Shown here in pieces: positions 26,173 through 34,400 of a DNA stretch of 64,000 nucleotides. The translations under genes were made by a program, and so were the position numbers. The notes beneath the pieces were generated by a model. The model was not told the DNA's origin and ran no database searches. It saw only the letters and a program-made list of their open reading frames with translations. The stretch covers positions 1 to 64,000 of the forward strand of contig JAXLTI010000009.1 of assembly GCA_046330135.1 (NCBI GenBank), given 5' to 3'. Source of the DNA: CAYYFX01 sp046330135. Lineage in GTDB: Bacteria > ARS69. Every line of letters begins with the position of its first letter. Positions within the stretch are counted from its first letter, which is position 1.

Positions 26173-26604
26173 CGGCTCGCCGGCCTAGAGCCGTGTCAGG
26201 GGTCGCCCGTCTCGCCTCGGGGCCGGCCTCTTCGCCTCGGACGGGTCAGCCGTCTGGCCGCAGCGCCCTCCCGCTCCGTCGCCTCCGCCATCCGTGGCTC
26301 CGGCTCGTCCGCGAGGCCGCGTCGAAGAGGCCGGCCCCGAGGCGAGACGGATACCGGGTCGCGGCGGCTGAGACCCGGCGTGAGCCGAGTCGCGCGGCCC
26401 GGCGAGACCGCGCGAGGCGAGGCACGCGTCGGCGGCTCCGTGGCGTGCTTTCGCCGCGACTTCGCGGAGGCGGCCAGGATGGCGGAGCCGCCGGAGCGGG
26501 AGGGCGGCCGGAGGCTGGACGCCGGAGGCCGACCGTTCGCGGCGAAAGCGCGACGCCGAGCCGACGACGCGTGCCTCACGTGCGAACATCGAGCCGGCGA
26601 GCCG
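26173..26604. repeat. Dispersed intergenic element, copy A
   Basis: This gene-free stretch between two convergent genes matches 46846-47255. Identical over 42 bases at 26208-26249; 48 of 50 bases match at 26405-26454. It contains a perfect 26-bp inverted repeat (26209-26234 and 26323-26348) with 88 bases between the arms. A second pair of arms (26419-26438 and 26558-26577) matches at 19 of 20 positions. The whole copy is bounded by a 12-bp inverted repeat CGGCTCGCCGGC (26173-26184 and 26593-26604). It holds GCCGACGACG-N6-TCACGTGCG at 26560-26584, as in the other copies. Apparent ORFs inside it are not credible genes. It lies directly before the TAG of the minus-strand gene at 26606. Confidence 0.85.
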
Positions 26605-26605
26605 C

Positions 26606-27013
26606 CTAGTGCGCTGCCGAGTCGGGGCGGACGACGAAGTTGCCCACGCCGCGGCCGAGCGGAAGCCCGTGGCGCAGGGCGAGGACTTCCCAGACGTAGC
26701 GGCCCGGGGGCGGCTCGGCGCCCGGGGCGATGGTGAGGTCGAGCCCCGGGACGGGGCCGCGCTGGCGGAAGAGCGTGCGGCGCTCCGTCTCGTTGGCGAC
26801 GGTGATCTCGTAGAGCTCCGCGCCGGGGCAGGCGCGCCACGCGAAGCGGCGCGGGAAGGCGCTCACGACCCCGGAAGGCTGGACGACGCGCATCTCGATC
26901 AGGGGAACGCGCTCGGCCGCCGGCGCGTCGAACGGGCCGTGGGCGAGCCAGACCATCGCCGCGCCGATCAAGGCCGCGGCGATGAGCGGGCTGCTGCCTT
27001 CCCTCACGGTCAC
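26606..27013 (-). CDS. Small membrane-anchored protein of unknown function
   Basis: A protein of 135 residues. One hydrophobic segment near the N-terminus (about 9-25) is followed by a soluble domain with the look of an Ig/fibronectin-like beta sandwich (FAWRACPGAELYEITV, GRYVWEVLAL). I do not recognise a named family. It starts with GTG in a four-base overlap with cysC, so it is the last gene of the sat-cysC unit. The link to sulfate activation is only by position. An exported or inner-membrane accessory protein is the most that can be said. Confidence 0.6.
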   Translation of the reverse strand: MTVREGSSPLIAAALIGAAMVWLAHGPFDAPAAERVPLIEMRVVQPSGVVSAFPRRFAWRACPGAELYEITVANETERRTLFRQRGPVPGLDLTIAPGAEPPPGRYVWEVLALRHGLPLGRGVGNFVVRPDSAAH

Positions 27014-27600
27014 CGCGCGGCCTTCGCCCCCGCGCGAGCCTGGCGGCCGCTCCCGTTGCCGCCCTCGGCGGGCAGGAGCCCCCGGGCGCGCAGGAACGTG
27101 ACGATCTTCGCCGCGGACTCCTCGGGAGACTCCTGATCGGTCTCGCAGACGATTTCGGCGTCCAGCGGCTCGTCGAAGGGATCGTCGATGCCGGTGAAGC
27201 CCTTGATCTCGCCGGCGAGCGCCTTCTTGTACATGCCCTTCACGTCACGCTCGATGCACACCTCGAGGGGGCACCGCGCGTAGACCTCGATGAAGTTCTC
27301 GCCGATGAGGTCCCGCGCCCACTGGCGGACGTTCTCGAACGGCGAGATCGCCGCGGCGATGACGGGCACCTCGTTCCGCGACAGCAGATTGCAGACGAAC
27401 GCGATGCGCTTGAGGTTCGTCTCGCGGTCCTCGCGGCTGAACCCGAGACCCTTCGACAGGTTCGTGCGAACGACGTCGCCGTCGAGGATCTCGATCTTGC
27501 CCCGCTCCCGGCGGATGTTCTCCGCGAGGATCAGGCTGATCGTGGATTTCCCGGAGCAAGGGAGTCCGGTGAACCAAATGGTGAATCCGGGCAACGACAT
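27010..27600 (-). CDS. cysC: Adenylylsulfate (APS) kinase
   Basis: A protein of 196 residues that phosphorylates APS to PAPS. The P-loop GLPCSGKST (12-20), the DGDVVRTNLSKGLGFSREDR block, and the phospho-acceptor-type Ser86 in AAISPF are all present, so it looks fully active. The ATG at 27600 has GGAGGG just upstream. It lies 41 bp after sat and overlaps the small membrane protein gene. No PAPS reductase is visible here, and next to a polysaccharide export gene the PAPS may serve sulfation rather than cysteine synthesis (inference). A Gly/Ala/Arg-rich tail of about 20 residues is extra. Confidence 0.93.
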   Translation of the reverse strand: MSLPGFTIWFTGLPCSGKSTISLILAENIRRERGKIEILDGDVVRTNLSKGLGFSREDRETNLKRIAFVCNLLSRNEVPVIAAAISPFENVRQWARDLIGENFIEVYARCPLEVCIERDVKGMYKKALAGEIKGFTGIDDPFDEPLDAEIVCETDQESPEESAAKIVTFLRARGLLPAEGGNGSGRQARAGAKAAR

Positions 27601-27641
27601 GATTCCCTCCAAGGAACGAACGAAATGCGGAGCGGACCGGA

Positions 27642-28799
27642 TCAGGCCGAGACCTGGGTCCGCGTGCTCTCCATCAGGATCTTGGCGATCTCGGGTCGCG
27701 TGAACTCCACGGGAAGGTCCTTCCCCTCCGTCAGCATCGTGCGCACCTGCGTGCCGCTGAGGACGAGCCGGTCCTCGGGACCCGCGTCGCTGGTCTTCGG
27801 GGTGGCCATGCCGCCCGATCGCTTGCACCAGAAGGCGTGCTCGAACTTGAAGATCTCGATGCCCAGCTCGCCGGGCGCGAAATCGTCGAAGATGGCCTGC
27901 GCGTCGTACGTGCCGTAGTAGCTGCCCACGCCCGCGTGGTCTCGGCCCACGATGAAGTGCGTGCAGCCGTAGTTCTTCCGCGTGATCGCGTGGAAGATCG
28001 CCTCGCGCGGCCCGGCGTAGCGCATCGCCGCGGGATACACGGAGAGCATGGCGCGGTTCTTCGGGAAGTACCGGGCGAGCAGCGCCTCGTAGCACTTCAC
28101 GCGCACTTCGGCGGAGATGTCGTCCGACTTGGTGGCGCCCACGAGCGGGTGGATCAGCGCGCCGTCAACGATCTCCAGCGCGCACTTGATGAGGTACTCG
28201 TGCGCGCGGTGGATCGGGTTGCGCGTCTGGAATCCCACGATCGTCTTCCAGCCGAGCGCGGCGAACTTGGCCCGCAGCTCCGCGGGGTCGTTGTGGTAGC
28301 GCTCGAACTCGTCCAGCTGCGGCCGGTCCACCACGTGAACGTCGCCGGCGAGCATCACCTCGCCCTGCGCGTAGAGGGCGGCCACCCCGGGGTGCTTCGC
28401 GTCGTCCGTGCGGTAGACCTGCTTCGCCTCTTCCTGCCGATCGCTCTCGAAGCGCTCGGCCACGTCGATCACCGCGAGCAGCTTCCCGTCCGGCGCGTGG
28501 AGCGACGCACGGTCCTTGATCGTCTTCGCCGTCTCGCGCGACACGCGGAGCGCGATCGGGAACGGCCAGGGCGTCCCGTCCGCGAGACGCATCTCCTTCA
28601 CGACGCGGCGATAGTCCTTCTCGCCCATGAATCCGGTCAGCGGGCTCATGGCGCCCACGCCGATCATGTCGAGGTCCGAGACCTGCCGTTCATCGAGGTC
28701 CACCCGCGGCAGCTTGCGCGCGTCGGCCATCAGCCGCTCGCGCGTCTGTCCGGTCACTCGCCGGTCGACGAGGGTTCCCCCGTGCGGTGCCTTGCTCAT
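27642..28799 (-). CDS. sat: Sulfate adenylyltransferase (ATP sulfurylase)
   Basis: A protein of 385 residues of the homo-oligomeric ATP sulfurylase type, making APS from sulfate and ATP. The signature QTRNPIHRAHE (191-201), with its HxxH pair, and the later GRDHAGVGSYY are intact. It is the first of three genes (sat, cysC, small membrane protein) transcribed together on the minus strand, 61 bp downstream of the SLBB export gene. The ATG at 28799 is preceded by AGGGAG. This sat-cysC order makes PAPS. The dissimilatory version is excluded, since apr/dsr genes are absent nearby and cysC is coupled. Confidence 0.93.
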   Translation of the reverse strand: MSKAPHGGTLVDRRVTGQTRERLMADARKLPRVDLDERQVSDLDMIGVGAMSPLTGFMGEKDYRRVVKEMRLADGTPWPFPIALRVSRETAKTIKDRASLHAPDGKLLAVIDVAERFESDRQEEAKQVYRTDDAKHPGVAALYAQGEVMLAGDVHVVDRPQLDEFERYHNDPAELRAKFAALGWKTIVGFQTRNPIHRAHEYLIKCALEIVDGALIHPLVGATKSDDISAEVRVKCYEALLARYFPKNRAMLSVYPAAMRYAGPREAIFHAITRKNYGCTHFIVGRDHAGVGSYYGTYDAQAIFDDFAPGELGIEIFKFEHAFWCKRSGGMATPKTSDAGPEDRLVLSGTQVRTMLTEGKDLPVEFTRPEIAKILMESTRTQVSA

Positions 28800-28860
28800 C
28801 GGTTGCTGACTCCCTTGACTCGGCGGGCCCGGGCTTCCCCGGCCGCGCGTGAACGGGTGA

Positions 28861-31275
28861 TCAATGACCGAGCTTGTCCACGACGAGAACCGCCGTGGCC
28901 AGGCTCGCGAGGATCGACGCGGAATCCCGGAGCACCTCGCCCCAGGCCACGCCGCTCTTCTCCTCCTTCTCGGGAACGATGATCGTGCTCCCCGGCAGGA
29001 CCGGGGGATCGAACCAGAACCGCTTCACCTGGGCGGCGGCTCCCGTGGAGTACACGACGCGGATCTGGCCGCGATCCGCCTTCTCCGTGGTGCCTCCCGC
29101 GCGGTCGACGTAGTCGCCGATGGACATGCCCTTCTGGTAGATGAGGCTCGTGGGATAGCCCACCTGGCCTCTCACGGTGACCGTCTTCGGCTGCTCGGGA
29201 ACGAAGAGCGAATCCCCGGCGAAGAGGATCACGTCGTCGTCCGAGCCCGGATGCTTCAGCGCGCGCTCCAGATCCAGCGCCACGCGACCGAGGCCGTCCT
29301 TCTTGCGCACGAGCGAGAAGCCCGCCGGGTACGCCGTGGAGATCAGGCCGCCGGCGCGGTCGATCAGGGTGGAGAGCCGCTCCGTGGGGCTCCGCAGGGT
29401 GTACATGCCCGGGAAGCGCACCTCGCCGGTCACGATCACGTTGCGCTGCAGCTCGTAGTTCGGGATCCAGCGGACGAAGACGTTGTCCCACGGCTGCAGG
29501 AAGAAGTCGTCCCCGGAGCGCGAGACGTAGTTGGCGCCCAACGGAAGGTGGAAGATCTCCGCCGTGCGGTACTCGGCGCCTTCCTCCGGGCGCACGCGCG
29601 AGATCTCGACCTCGTCGGTCCACGCGTTCTCCAGGAGTCCGCCCGCCTGGAGCAGGAGATCCCGCAGCGTCATGCGGTCGCGAAGCTCGTAGCTCCCGGG
29701 CGAGCGCACCGCGCCGTGCACGGACACCTCGTGGCGATCCTGCAGGCGCCAGATCGAATACACCGTGAGGTGGTCCTGGCCGCACAGCTTCAGATCGTAC
29801 GAGGGCTGCCCCGCCACCGCCTTGCCCACGTCCACGGAGAGCTGCTCCTTCGAGAGGTCGTCGTGCGTGCGGACGAGCTCGGCCCGATCCAGGAACGCCG
29901 TCTCGAGGAGCCCCCCGGCCAGCCGCACGAGGTCGGCGACGGTGTCGCCGTCCTTCAGCTCGTAGGTCCCGGGACGTCGCACCTCGCCGGAGATCGTGGC
30001 GAAGTTACGGATCCGGTCCGTGATCGGGAAGACCGTCACGATGTCCCCGTCCTTGAGCGGCGTATCCGACGCCTGCGCCCAGGCGCGGTCGAAGACCTTG
30101 CGATCGTCCTTCGATCCTTCCTGCTCCGCGGGGGTGAGGATCCTCTGCACCTGGATGCGTCCCTCGAACGCCGTCTCGGTGAGACCGCCGGACGTCTCCA
30201 CGAGGTCCTTCAGCGTCTCCCCGTCCCTCATCTCGTAGAGCCCCGGAGTTCTCACTTCACCCTTCACCGTCATCCGCGGCCCGCGGGCCGGGATGAAGAT
30301 CGTGTCGTCGTTCTCCAGCCGCACGTCGCCGTCCCGCTTGCCCGTGCGCAGGTACGCGTAGACGTCGAGCTTGGCGATCTCCTTGCCGCCCCGGACGAGT
30401 CGAATGTCCCGGAGCGATCCCTCCCGCGTGGGCCCTCCCGCGTAGAACAACCCGTGGAAGACCGTGGACGCCGCCGAGAGATCGAACCCTCCCGGCCGCC
30501 GCACGCGGCCCACGACGAACACCCGGATCACGCGCAGATTCCCGAGCGTCACCGCGAGGTGCGTCGTGGCCTTGTTCTCCGGGCCTCCGAGGCCCGAGTA
30601 GACGTCCGCGAGCCGCCTCCTCAGCAGGCTCGTGGCGTCCGACAGCTTCAAGCCCGCGAGGACCACCCGGCCGACGTCCGGGAGGTTGATGCCTCCCTCG
30701 CGATCGAGCGAGCGCTCCACGCGGAACACCGTGTCGCCCCACACGTCCAGAATGACCGTGTCGCCGGGGCCCAGCGGGTACTCGGGGTCGACGGGCCCGA
30801 GCGCCGGCTGGCTGTAGTTCTCGGGCGACCCCTCGAACAGGCCGTACCCGAACGGGACGAGCTTGTCGTCGCTGCCGCCGCCGCTCGGCCCGACCTCCGG
30901 GCTCTCGTCTTTGATCTCCTGCGGCGCGCGCTCGATCCGCTGGGTCGGCGGCCCCGGGGCCGTGGACGTCGAGTCCACGCTCGCCCCCGAGACGGCTGCT
31001 CCCGAGGCGGCCTCGCTCGAAGCGCTCGCGGCCGGCAGCAACTCGCGCAGGCGGTCCTCGGGAAGGCTGCGGATCTTCTCGAGAATCGCCGGAGGCACGC
31101 TGCCCGGCGGCGATTGGGCGAGAGCGTTCGACACCGCCGCGGCCACCGCGGCCGAATCGCTCGCCTCCCCGGCCAGCGCCGGCGAGAATCCGCCGAGCGC
31201 CATCGACGCCACCGCCACGCAGAGACGGCCGCGTCGCGCGAACGGCCTGCGCGCTCCTTCGCTCCATCCGATCAC
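28861..31275 (-). CDS. Wza-like polysaccharide export protein with six SLBB domains
   Basis: A protein of 804 residues. Signal peptide about 1-35; a Pro/Ser-rich linker; a poly-export domain beginning YPLGPGDTVILDVWGDT (167-183); then six SLBB repeats, each starting like GEVRxPGxYEL and ending AGG. A short hydrophobic segment lies at the very end. Such proteins form the outer-membrane exit channel for capsule or exopolysaccharide. Six SLBB units is longer than the E. coli Wza design and typical of larger periplasmic barrels. The GTG at 31275 is chosen for its GGGGAGGG six bases upstream and the promoter at 31351-31380; longer in-frame readings run through that promoter. No Wzc-type kinase gene is seen in the window. 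Confidence 0.88.
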   Translation of the reverse strand: MIGWSEGARRPFARRGRLCVAVASMALGGFSPALAGEASDSAAVAAAVSNALAQSPPGSVPPAILEKIRSLPEDRLRELLPAASASSEAASGAAVSGASVDSTSTAPGPPTQRIERAPQEIKDESPEVGPSGGGSDDKLVPFGYGLFEGSPENYSQPALGPVDPEYPLGPGDTVILDVWGDTVFRVERSLDREGGINLPDVGRVVLAGLKLSDATSLLRRRLADVYSGLGGPENKATTHLAVTLGNLRVIRVFVVGRVRRPGGFDLSAASTVFHGLFYAGGPTREGSLRDIRLVRGGKEIAKLDVYAYLRTGKRDGDVRLENDDTIFIPARGPRMTVKGEVRTPGLYEMRDGETLKDLVETSGGLTETAFEGRIQVQRILTPAEQEGSKDDRKVFDRAWAQASDTPLKDGDIVTVFPITDRIRNFATISGEVRRPGTYELKDGDTVADLVRLAGGLLETAFLDRAELVRTHDDLSKEQLSVDVGKAVAGQPSYDLKLCGQDHLTVYSIWRLQDRHEVSVHGAVRSPGSYELRDRMTLRDLLLQAGGLLENAWTDEVEISRVRPEEGAEYRTAEIFHLPLGANYVSRSGDDFFLQPWDNVFVRWIPNYELQRNVIVTGEVRFPGMYTLRSPTERLSTLIDRAGGLISTAYPAGFSLVRKKDGLGRVALDLERALKHPGSDDDVILFAGDSLFVPEQPKTVTVRGQVGYPTSLIYQKGMSIGDYVDRAGGTTEKADRGQIRVVYSTGAAAQVKRFWFDPPVLPGSTIIVPEKEEKSGVAWGEVLRDSASILASLATAVLVVDKLGH

Positions 31276-31350
31276 GGTCGCCCTCCCCGATGTCCGGCAA
31301 CGGGTCGGGGCGCTCCCGCAATCTTCCGGGATCCGACGGAAGAGCGAGCG

Positions 31351-31380
31351 ATGATACCGGAGCGCCTCAACCCCTGTCAA
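31351..31380 (-). promoter_or_regulatory. Promoter for the polysaccharide export gene
   Basis: On the minus strand, a full-consensus TTGACA (31380-31375), an 18-base spacer and TATCAT (31356-31351). The predicted start is near 31344, giving a leader of about 70 bases. This is one of the two best promoters in the window. Confidence 0.65.
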
Positions 31381-31487
31381 ATCAGCACTTTGGGCCGCCC
31401 GTAGGCACCCGATCCGATTTCGGCCGATTCCGGGCGATCTTGAGAGGTTTTTGCAGATTCCGGCGCCGGAGGAGGAGGGGCGGCCGG

Positions 31488-34400
31488 TCAGCGCAGGCGG
31501 ATCACCCGGGCGGTGCGCGAGCCCTCCGGGGTGGCGAGGCGCAGGAAGTAGACGCCCGAGGAAGCCGGGCGACCCGTCACGTCCCGCCCGTCCCAGGTGA
31601 CGGAGTGGGCGCCGGCGGGCAGGACGGCGTCCACGGGCGTGGCGACGCGCCGGCCGGCCACGTCGAAGACATCCAGGCGGGTCCGCCCGGGCTTGGGAAC
31701 GACGAAGCGGAGGCTCGTCGCGGCGCGGAAGGGGTTCGGCGCGGCCGGCGCGAGCTCGAGCGCGAGCGGCGCGGCCGAGAGAGCGGCGGGCGCGGCGACG
31801 GCCGAAGCGCCCGGCGGCGCTTGATAGACGCCGCTCAGCGATGCGCCGCCGTGGTACCCGGGCCAGGGCGCAGCCCCGGGGCGATCGGCAACGCCCGTGG
31901 TGACGACGCGCACGTCGAGGTCGTCGGAGGCGAGCGCGACGTCGAGCGTGCCGTCCCCGTCCACGTCGGCCACGAACGGCGTGCACCACGGCGTCTCGTT
32001 GAACGAGCGCGGCCAGCCCGTGACCGACGATCCGTCGATGCGCAGCGCTCGGAGCTTCCGGTCGTCGGTCCCGATCAGGATGTCGGGACGTCCGTCGCCG
32101 TCGAGGTCCGCGACGACGGGCGAGTTCACGATCTCGGCGCCCAGGGACTTCGGCCAGCCCGGGAAGAACGTTCCGTTCGCGCGCAGCACGGCGAGGCTCG
32201 TCGCGCCGGGAACGACGATCTCGGGGACGCCGTCGCCGTCGAAGTCGCAGACCGCCGGGGACGGAGGCGTGTGCGTGTACGGCTCGAAGCTGACCGGCCA
32301 GCCGGGCAGCGGGTCCGCACCGGGCACGCCGTCCCGGTCGTAGCTCCGGAACCCCCAGATCTTCCCGTCACGGGCCATCGCGAAGATCTCGAGCGAGCCG
32401 TCGCCGTTCACGTCCGCGAGCACGGGGCTCGAGAGCACCTGCGCTCCGAGCGGGCGCGGCCAGCCCGGGAGGTCGGCGCCGGTGCCCGAGACCGCGTACA
32501 GCAAGCTGTCCGTGCCGCCGAACACGAGATCGTCGCGGCCGTCGCCGTCCAGGTCGGACACCGCGGGCGTGGAGCCCGTGCCGAACGCGCGCGTCACCTT
32601 CGGCCAGCCCGGGGCCATCGTGCCGTCCGCGTGCAGCACGCGCACGCGCCCATCCAGGGCCACGGTGACGATCTCGGGCTTCCCGTCCCCGTCCACGTCG
32701 GCGGCCACCGGTCCGCTCCGCGCACCCTGGGCCGCGAGGAACACCGGCCAGCCCGGCAGAGGCACCGGCGTGCCGCTCGGCGTGGTCGCGAGCCGCCAGC
32801 CGTACGCGTACCCGTCGAAGGACACCGCGAAGATCTCCTTCGTCCCGTCCCCGTCGACGTCGACGGCGAGCGGCGCCGCGTGCACGCGGCCGCCCGTCAC
32901 GCCGAAGGGTCCCGCGGTGGCGGGATCGAGGTCGCCGTCGGTCCACTGCACGCCGTCGGCGCGGAAGACGTTCACCGCGTTCGCCTGCCACATCGAGCCG
33001 AAGAGGATCTCGCGGCGCCCGTCGCCGTCCAGGTCCGCCGCGACGATGGGCGACGGCCCGATGAGGGACGACAGCTTGCGGGGCCAGCCCGCGAGCGTGA
33101 CGGGGGCGGCGTGCGCGGTCACCCGGAGCGAGTCGGCCGAGTCCAGGCCGCTCGAGTCCACCGCGACGATCGCGAAGTCGCACGAGGCGCCGGCGGGAAG
33201 CGTCACCTCGACCCTCGCGCCCCGCACGAGGGCGCCGTGCCGGTCGTCCACCCAGCTCCCGTCCGCGCGGCGCAGGACGCGGTAGCCCGAGAGATCGGCG
33301 GCGGAGCTGGGCTGCCAGGTGAGGACGGCGCCGGCGTCGCGCGGCTCGGCGGCGGCGAGCGAGGGCGCCGCGGGCCGATCGAGATCGATGGTGCGGACGA
33401 GCGAGGTGCCGGCGCCGTCCGAGACGCGCAGCTCGAAGCGGGCCGAGGAGGGGCCCGATGCGCGGAACCCGTCCCCCAGCTCGACGCTCTGCCCCGGCGC
33501 GAGCGCGCCGGTCGAGGCGGCGCCGTCGGTCACCGTGCCGCTCGGATTCGTCGCCGTCAGCGTCGCCGTGAGCGGACCGGTCGGGAGGCCGCCCACGTTC
33601 GTGAGCACCGGAGCCACCACGCCGCCGTCGACGTGCAGCGCGGCCAAGGCGAGCGCCGGCGCGTGCAGCGTCGCGCGGAAGGTCTCGGAAAAGGTGGACG
33701 AGCCGGTTCCCTGCAGGCGGACCGAGAATGGCGCGCCGTCCGGAAGATCGGGCCGGAGGTGAACGTGGAAGGGCCCCGCCCAGCCCGTCTCCCCAGCGCC
33801 GAGCGCGGCCAGCGAGCCGCTGCCGGAGACGACGACCACGCCGGCGTCGTCGGAGGCGAGAGTGACCGACCACGCGGAAGGCGCCGCGGAGCCGGTGTTC
33901 TGCATCGAGAGACGAAGGTCGACGTCGCGCCCGTCGGCGCCCGTGCGCGTGACGGCCGCGTCGGCGGACTCGGCGACCGGGTTCGGCCCGGCGGGCGCCG
34001 CCACGGGCACGGAGCCCGTCCACTCGCGGTAGTCCGGCGCGCTCACCACCACGTCCACACGGCCGGCGGTCGCGGGGCGGAAGTCGAGCGCGACGCGACC
34101 GTCCGCATCCGCCGCGGCGCGGGTCCAATCCTCGACGCCCTTCGAGACGCACACGAGCGCGCCCGGCACGGGCTGCCCCGTCGCCGCATCGCGGACCTTC
34201 ACGGCGAACGGGGCGCGAGCGAGCGGCGCGCTCGCCGGCACGTCCACCGCGAGCGCCGCCGGCACCTTGCGCCACAGAGCAAGCGTGGGCGCGCCCAGGA
34301 AGCTGTGCGAGAGCACGGCGCGCCGCCACCACGTCGCGGTGCGCAGGTCCGTCCCGCGCGACGCGAGCTCCTGCTCCACCATGTTGCGGAGCGCCACCGC

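Noticed and set aside
26185..26840. Small ORFs inside repeat copy A that resemble ORFs inside copy B
   Set aside because: The likeness follows from DNA-level conservation; all frames are similarly alike, there is no ribosome site and the products are low-complexity Arg-rich chains.
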